Assembly (NCBI GenBank): GCA_009746045.1
Contig: RPFO01001259.1
Span: 1-20,880, forward strand
Source of the DNA: Mesostigma viride
Taxonomy: Eukaryota > Streptophyta > Mesostigmatophyceae > Mesostigmatales > Mesostigmataceae
DNA length: 20,880 nucleotides
Reading direction: 5' to 3'
Part shown: positions 16,053-20,880 of the stretch, piece after piece
How positions within the stretch are numbered: position 1 is the stretch's first letter
Layout: each line of letters opens with the position of its first letter
Position numbers and translations under genes: made by a program
The notes under the pieces: model-generated
The model's database searches: none
What the model was told of the DNA's origin: nothing
The model's input: the letters and a program-made list of their open reading frames with translations, nothing else

Positions 16053-18151
16053 GTCTATCTTCAATTCTTCACACCCGTGGACAGACCGTCCCGTGGTGGC
16101 CGCACGTAGCCCTAGCGCAGCGGAACGCCTGCATGTCATGAAAGAAGATTGGGCGATGCACTTGGCTAAGCTATCTAGTTGGTCCCAACTGCCAGGCGTG
16201 ATCTTATAGTTAAAGTGGATACCTATTTGTCCAGGTTCGAATTGAAAAGGTTGCCCGCACAAGCCAACACTTATGGCCAGTCCGAGCTTGATGGACCCAA
16301 AAAGTAAACAGGAGCAGGCACGATGTTAATATGGCCACAAGAACGGTGATTGTTTCCAACAGTTCTCAAATAGCACGGAGTTTGAGAGAGTTTATCCCTG
16401 CCCTCTACACTTGGCTTGCCTACTATGTTTTGCAAATACTGCCTATCCCTGAAGTCCCTTGGTCCTCCCCTTTCCTTCATTTGTGAATGCATATCATAGG
16501 CAGGTCACTGCCTTCTTACTTGCAACATGGGTGTGTGATTAACCAACACTGGGCGTCGGGGTTGCCCAGGATGTCTAGTTCATCCTGGCGTGGCCCGTAT
16601 TTGCGAGTAACTTCTTTTCTTGTCGAGGTTCCACAACACACAATTTGCCACCATGCGCCAAGCCTCATGCCTCGAGGACCCAATGGCCAGAGGACACAAG
16701 AAGAAGATAGGATCAATGATCAAGCTGTAATGATCACGGCAAGGGCAAGTTTTTCTCTCAACAGTGATGACGAAGTGACAGGAAATAAGAGACCTCTCGT
16801 CCATGCCATCTGGCCATGGCTATCAACATCATGCAAATACTCGATCGATCATGGATTAAACAAGCGTGTGAGCCTCTAAGCACAGTGAAGCCGGTGCTAA
16901 GAAAGGTTGCATCAATATGCACATATAACTGAGTGCTTTTAGCAAACACCTTCCAAGAAATCACTCGAAAACCACTCGATACAACCCCGACAGCCTGCCG
17001 ACATGCCATGGCTCTTGCCTTGACACGTCCCAGCCATGCAACGTAGATAACATCATTAAAACCTGCAAGGGATCCGGTGACGAGCAGGGCGGATGGCAAG
17101 GTATCTGGCGCTACCTGACGGGAAAGAAGGCAAAACCTCAGGTTGATAACGTTGCTAAGCGAAACATTAATAGACGTTGAGCGCAGAATCCCACCAATAA
17201 AGGTATTTTCCTTCGCCCAGGGGCATTGGAAAGGGTCCCCCCTTCCGTGCAGAGACGTTGGACGAGCATGCCACGAGCCTGGACAGTGTCGTACCCATAA
17301 TGATGGAAAGCTTGACGAAAAGCAGCACGATTTCTAAAGCTTCACGCTCTTAATAACAACATAAATGCTTTCCTAGGGCTGATTGAATCCCACAACACCT
17401 GACATTGCAAAATGCACAAACAACATCATTGAATGATCTTCTTTAACCTTTAGGATTCGCGCTATTTCTCTGCATTCCGCATGCTATATTTGTCTTCGTC
17501 CCTTCGTGCCTTTGTTGCATCCGTTGAAATCTGTTGAAATCAACCCTACCAAGCTGTACTTTGGCACGCAGCGAAACGCAATGACCGGGCGACAAACCTA
17601 CCACGTTTGTCACACGCATACCGCTTGATACGTCCCGAAGCAGTTCTGTGGTCACGACGGCACGCTACTCGAATACGGAACAGTTTGCACAACAGTATAA
17701 GCAAGAGTTTGGGCAAGCAAGCCATGTCATTCAGAGCCAAATCACGACGCAGTTTGGTTAAAGTCTTTCTGACAAACGTTTGCCGCAAACGGGGCAGACC
17801 TTTGGCGCGCAACCAGGGGACGCAACCAAGCCAACTTCACGCATGAAAGGGAACCCCTACGGTTGACCCCCCGATCGCGGCACGCTACTCGCACGCGGCA
17901 ACAATTGGCAGCACCAGTTTGCGCAGACTTTTCGCACACCCAAATCGTAGAATCCATGGCTTTACCACCAGCTCGGAGGCAAGGAATGTGGCAGTGGCAG
18001 TGATCAGGGACAGTGGCGGTGCTGATTGGTGCGGGATCCTTTTTGCTGCAGGACATGGCGGGGTCCTGTGAATGCTGACACGTCCATGTTTGCGTGGCTG
18101 TTGTCATGCGTCTGGGTTGTCACGGGACTTGTGTGGCTGCTGCACTCTCAG
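16048..18151 (+). other. Intron continuation right of the element, no exon seen
   Basis: Before the insertion this followed exon 6 directly. The first 600 bp contain intron blocks shared with the left side: GCAAATACTGCCTATCCCTG at 16434 and GGATGTCTAGTTCATCCTGG at 16569. The last 150 bp are the conserved 3' intron segment before exon 7. The middle (about 16650-17950) shows no gene and no shared block except a paired GGCACGCTACTCG near 17660 and 17879. Small open frames are present on both strands, none with recognisable features. Confidence 0.5.
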
Positions 18152-18250
18152 GATGGGTATACCCCGCTACATTGCGCATCATGTGGTGGCCATCTGGATG
18201 TCGTCCAGCATCTCATCGCCAGCGGCGCAGACATGAAGGCCAAGGACAAT
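18152..18250 (+). CDS. Ankyrin-repeat exon 7, intact
   Basis: 99 bp encoding exactly one 33-residue ankyrin repeat: DGYTPLHCAS, GGHLDVVQHL, then IASGADMKAKDN. Ankyrin repeats are helix-turn-helix units for protein binding. A pyrimidine-rich CACTCTCAG acceptor precedes it and GTCAGTG follows it. Both borders fall between codons (phase 0), so the exon can be skipped, copied or exchanged without breaking the frame. The frame stays open for some distance into both introns (18026-18310), but the intron part is not like protein. It is probably one exon of a multi-repeat gene on the + strand. The gene's first and last exons are not in the window. Confidence 0.75.
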
Positions 18251-18732
18251 GTCAGTGATATCTCCATGCCTTGTGCCAGGGGGATGTGCAGTTTCTGGGT
18301 GGTCACATAGCCCTTGAGCAACACAATGACCGTCCTAGCGAAGAAGATTGGGATGTGGCCAGTTTGTCTGGTTTGTTTCCAGCATGTATGGTTTCGTAAT
18401 CGAGGCTTTAATAATTCTGTCAAGGTTACAATGTGTTGTGCTTCCACCCATGTCTCCACTGTCCCAGGGCAGGATATCACAGCCAGATCTTGGAGGGTTT
18501 TGGGTGGTGGTTGTGAACAAAAGCCGGGAAGGTAGGCATGCCTTTACCACCAGCACGGAGGCAAGAATGTGGCAGGGCCAGTGATCAGGGACTACGGCGG
18601 TGTCGATTGGTGCAGGATCCCTTTAAGCTGCAGAGCATGGCGGGGTCCTGTGAATGCTGACATGTCCATGTGCTGCGTGGCTTTTGTCATGCGCCTGGGT
18701 TGTCACGGGACTTGTGTGGCTGCTGTCTCCAG
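18251..18732 (+). other. Intron between exons 7 and 8
   Basis: 482 bp with GTCAGTG donor and TGTCTCCAG acceptor. It carries the CCATGTCTCCACTGTCCCAG block (18441-18523) and, at the 3' end, the conserved segment CAGTGATCAGGGAC...GGATCC...GCTGACATG...GTCACGGGACTTGTGTGGC. About the same order of blocks is found in the next intron. Confidence 0.65.
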
Positions 18733-18834
18733 AAATATGTTTGGACCCCGCTGCATTTTGCATCAAGGAACGGCCGTCTGAACGTTGCCCAGCATCTCAT
18801 CGCCAGCGGGGCAGACCTGAAAGACAAGGACGAG
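18733..18834 (+). CDS. Ankyrin-repeat exon 8, intact, 34 residues
   Basis: 102 bp encoding KYVWTPLHFASRNGRLNVAQ, then HLIASGADLKDKDE, a full ankyrin repeat with one extra codon at the start compared with exons 7 and 9. The acceptor is GTCTCCAG and the donor GTCAGTG. Both borders are phase 0, so the downstream frame is kept despite the different length. The helix residues GRLNVAQHLI and the GAD turn are conserved. The TPLH residues are present. Confidence 0.72.
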
Positions 18835-19430
18835 GTCAGTGATGACTCCATGCAGTGGGCAAAGGGGACGTGCTGTTTCAGAATGGTCGCATAGCCCTTG
18901 AGCAACGCAATGACCATCCTAGTGAAGAAGAAGATTGGGATGTGGCCAGGATGTCTGTTTTCCTCCCAGCCATGTGCATGGACGATTTCCGAACGTCTGC
19001 GAAGCATTTGTCCCCGATGCGGAAGACATGCGGCTCAGTGGGCCATTCCCTATGGCTTCCGATTCCCTATTTTAAACCTTCCCTACGGCTTGGCATGGAT
19101 GGTAGTGATAGTTGGGAGGGCTCCATCCACGTCTCCACTGTCCGCGGGCCCGCTGTCACAGCCAGATCGTGGAAAGTTGTGGGTGGTAGCTGTGAGCACA
19201 ATATAGCATGGAATGGCAGGCATGGCTTGGCTTCTTGCACCGGCCAGGAGGTTGGCTTGTCAAGATAGTGGCAGTGGCAGTGATCAGGTACAATGGCGAT
19301 GTTAATTTGGGCGGGATCCTTTTTGCTGCGCAACACGGCACGGTCCTGTGGATGCTGACATGTCCGCGTGTTGTGTGGCTGTTGTCATGCGCCTGGGTTG
19401 TCACGGGACTTGTGTGGCTGCTGCCTCCAG
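18835..19430 (+). other. Intron between exons 8 and 9
   Basis: 596 bp with GTCAGTG donor and CTGCCTCCAG acceptor. It has the same order of blocks as the preceding intron: the GATTGGGATGTGGCCAG block, the GTCTCCACTGTCC block at 19121-19200, then the 3' segment with GGATCCTTTTTGCTGC and GTCACGGGACTTGTGTGGC. It is about 115 bp longer, including the CCCTATGGCTTCCG region near 19050. Confidence 0.65.
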
Positions 19431-19529
19431 GATGGGGATACTCCGCTGCATGAGGCATCAGAGGGTGGCCATCTGGATGTTGTCCAGCATCTCATTGCAA
19501 GTGGCGCGGATGTGCACGCCGTGAACAAG
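19431..19529 (+). CDS. Ankyrin-repeat exon 9, intact
   Basis: 99 bp, one repeat of 33 residues: DGDTPLHEASEGGHLDVVQH, then LIASGADVHAVNK. It is very close to the general ankyrin consensus. The acceptor is CTGCCTCCAG and the donor GTCAGTG, both phase 0. Positions 3, 8 and 11-12 of the repeat differ among exons 7, 8 and 9, while the framework is constant. In ankyrin proteins such positions lie on the binding face. It is the last recognisable exon of the array in the window. Confidence 0.75.
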
Positions 19530-20880
19530 GTCAGTGATGACTCCATGCAGTGGGCAAGGGGGTGTGTGCTGTTTCTGGATGGTCGCATAGCCCTTGAGAC
19601 AACGTAACGATGACGCATGCTTGATCGAAAGAAGAGAAAAAGATCTGGGACGGCTGCACAGGGATTCACTGTACTTGTTATGTTTCCAAGCATATGCAGC
19701 CATGCAATAATCGGAGTTAATTGATTGATCTTTCAACAAGGTTTATAGACTATTATATGTTGTCATGCTCTTCAAATCCATTTCTCCCCCTCCCAGGGAG
19801 CGAAGGCACCAAAGTACTGTTAAAAAGGGGTTTACCACGGCCGGGGGCCGGGGCCGCGGCGCGAACCGGTGTAGGCCAGTTGGTTGTGTCGAGACGGTTG
19901 ATGGTTGTGTTGGACACATCGGCAAGGGGTGGATATCCCGTTGTCGAGGGCATGGCTTTACCACCAGTCTCGAGATCGGAAGGCCATCCACAATGCTCAT
20001 GTGGGCGAGTTAGCAGTTTATAGTTGCTAGTGGTACAATGGCGTGTCGGCCGATGTCCCTGGCCGGCGCTGCTCATGACAATCTCGTGGTGCGGCGCACT
20101 CTCCTTTTTCTATGGTTCGGAGCGCATAGCTGCCAAATTCCAGAGCCAACACAGAGCGGGTTCTGCGCCGGGACTTCCCGCTTCCAGCCTCAGAGTACTT
20201 TCGCTCCCCCGGGCTTGACTCCTCTGCCACTGGTTAGCGAGGCGCCTTGTCTCGTAATAGTAGACTCTCTTCTTTCGTGGCAGGTGGTGTTTTGCCTTCC
20301 GCGACAACCAAAATCCGTGTCAGCCGACGGGGGACCTGCGTGTCGGGTCACTGCTCTCCTGCACATTCTCTCACAGGCGTAGTGTAGTGCGTGTTTCTGA
20401 GCCCGGCGACACTTTGCCCTCCTTGAGATCCGCCCGGGTCTACTTATGCGGGGCCATCTGAGGTGTCGTCGCGGGGGGGCGACAGTTCTTCCATACCATC
20501 CAGCCGCTCGGCGCAGCTTGGACCGTGAAGCGCCTGACGAACAGAGGTGATCGAACGTGTGACTCCGTCAGTCGCACCTAATGACCCTCAAACGCTCGAG
20601 GGCCTGAGTGGGTGTGCGGCGCGGGGTCCCGCTTCGAACCGGAGGTTTGTGGCTCCCCAGATGTTCATATCGCTGACGAATGGGGTCCCTCACATTATTC
20701 TCACAGACCTCTTTGGTCGGGCAACGCAAACTGGAACCGGCCGTGCATGTGCCTCTAGACCCGTAGAAGTAACTTGCCGGGAGCGGATACGGGGCCCCCC
20801 AGAGGCCCATGTGGCTGCGATACTCGGTGTTTCCAAGCATGCATGCCCTCACAATCGGAGTAGTAACCATGAGCCCATGC
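19530..20880 (+). other. Downstream intron or flank, no gene seen
   Basis: It starts with the GTCAGTGATGACTCCATGCA donor region, shared with the intron after exon 8. A TTTCCAAGCAT...AATCGGAGT block at 19683-19717 has a second copy at 20831-20863. The GC-rich part between (about 19780-20800) shows no ankyrin exon, known repeat or RNA gene that I can name. The small open frames on both strands look like chance. Confidence 0.45.

Noticed and set aside
20400-20660. Possible tRNA or rRNA-like segment (GC-rich, contains CTTCGAACC)
   Set aside because: I could not form a cloverleaf or match a conserved rRNA stretch around it.
1-20880. CRISPR array or prokaryotic operon
   Set aside because: Repeats are long, diverged exon-intron units or LTRs. 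There are no short regular spacers and no bacterial gene organisation.

Overview
The window looks like nuclear DNA of a eukaryote. Short coding blocks are separated by GT...AG introns on the + strand, there is no operon structure, and a complete Ty3/gypsy-type LTR retrotransposon of about 10.8 kb lies on the - strand. The species cannot be fixed from sequence alone. A coding plan of one repeat per exon resembles the exon-per-repeat LRR and TPR genes described in the brown alga Ectocarpus, so a stramenopile or alga is a reasonable guess, no more.

Layout. Positions 1-5251 and 16048-20880 form a diverged array of ankyrin-repeat exons. Each exon is about 99 bp, encodes one 33-34 residue repeat, and carries its introns with it as a duplicated unit. 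Three exons in the right part (18152, 18733, 19431) are open and phase 0 at both ends. Six exons in the left part (65, 751, 1838, 3237, 4342, 5156) are recognisable but carry frameshifts. Blocks inside the introns recur seven or more times.

The retrotransposon (5257-16047, transcribed on -) has LTRs of 570 and 575 bp, about 97% alike by eye, with TGTTACG...CGTAACA ends. It has a polypurine tract against the 3' LTR and a possible primer site against the 5' LTR. In transcription order it carries: an ORF that starts inside the 5' LTR and runs through the primer site; a 130-residue ORF1 with an RNase HI N-terminal/caulimovirus VI-type hybrid-binding domain; gag with a CCHC knuckle; protease; reverse transcriptase-RNase H; integrase ending in a chromodomain; and an extra GC-rich, Pro/Ala-rich ORF3 in the position where env sits in retroviruses. 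Coding regions are interrupted by about ten single-base shifts but few other stops, which fits either recent decay or indel errors in the assembly.

How the parts relate. The element appears to have inserted exactly at the exon-intron border of the sixth ankyrin exon. The five bases right of the element read GTAAG and those on the left TTAAG. The target duplication therefore seems to be the 5' splice site itself, and the copy next to the exon has lost its GT.
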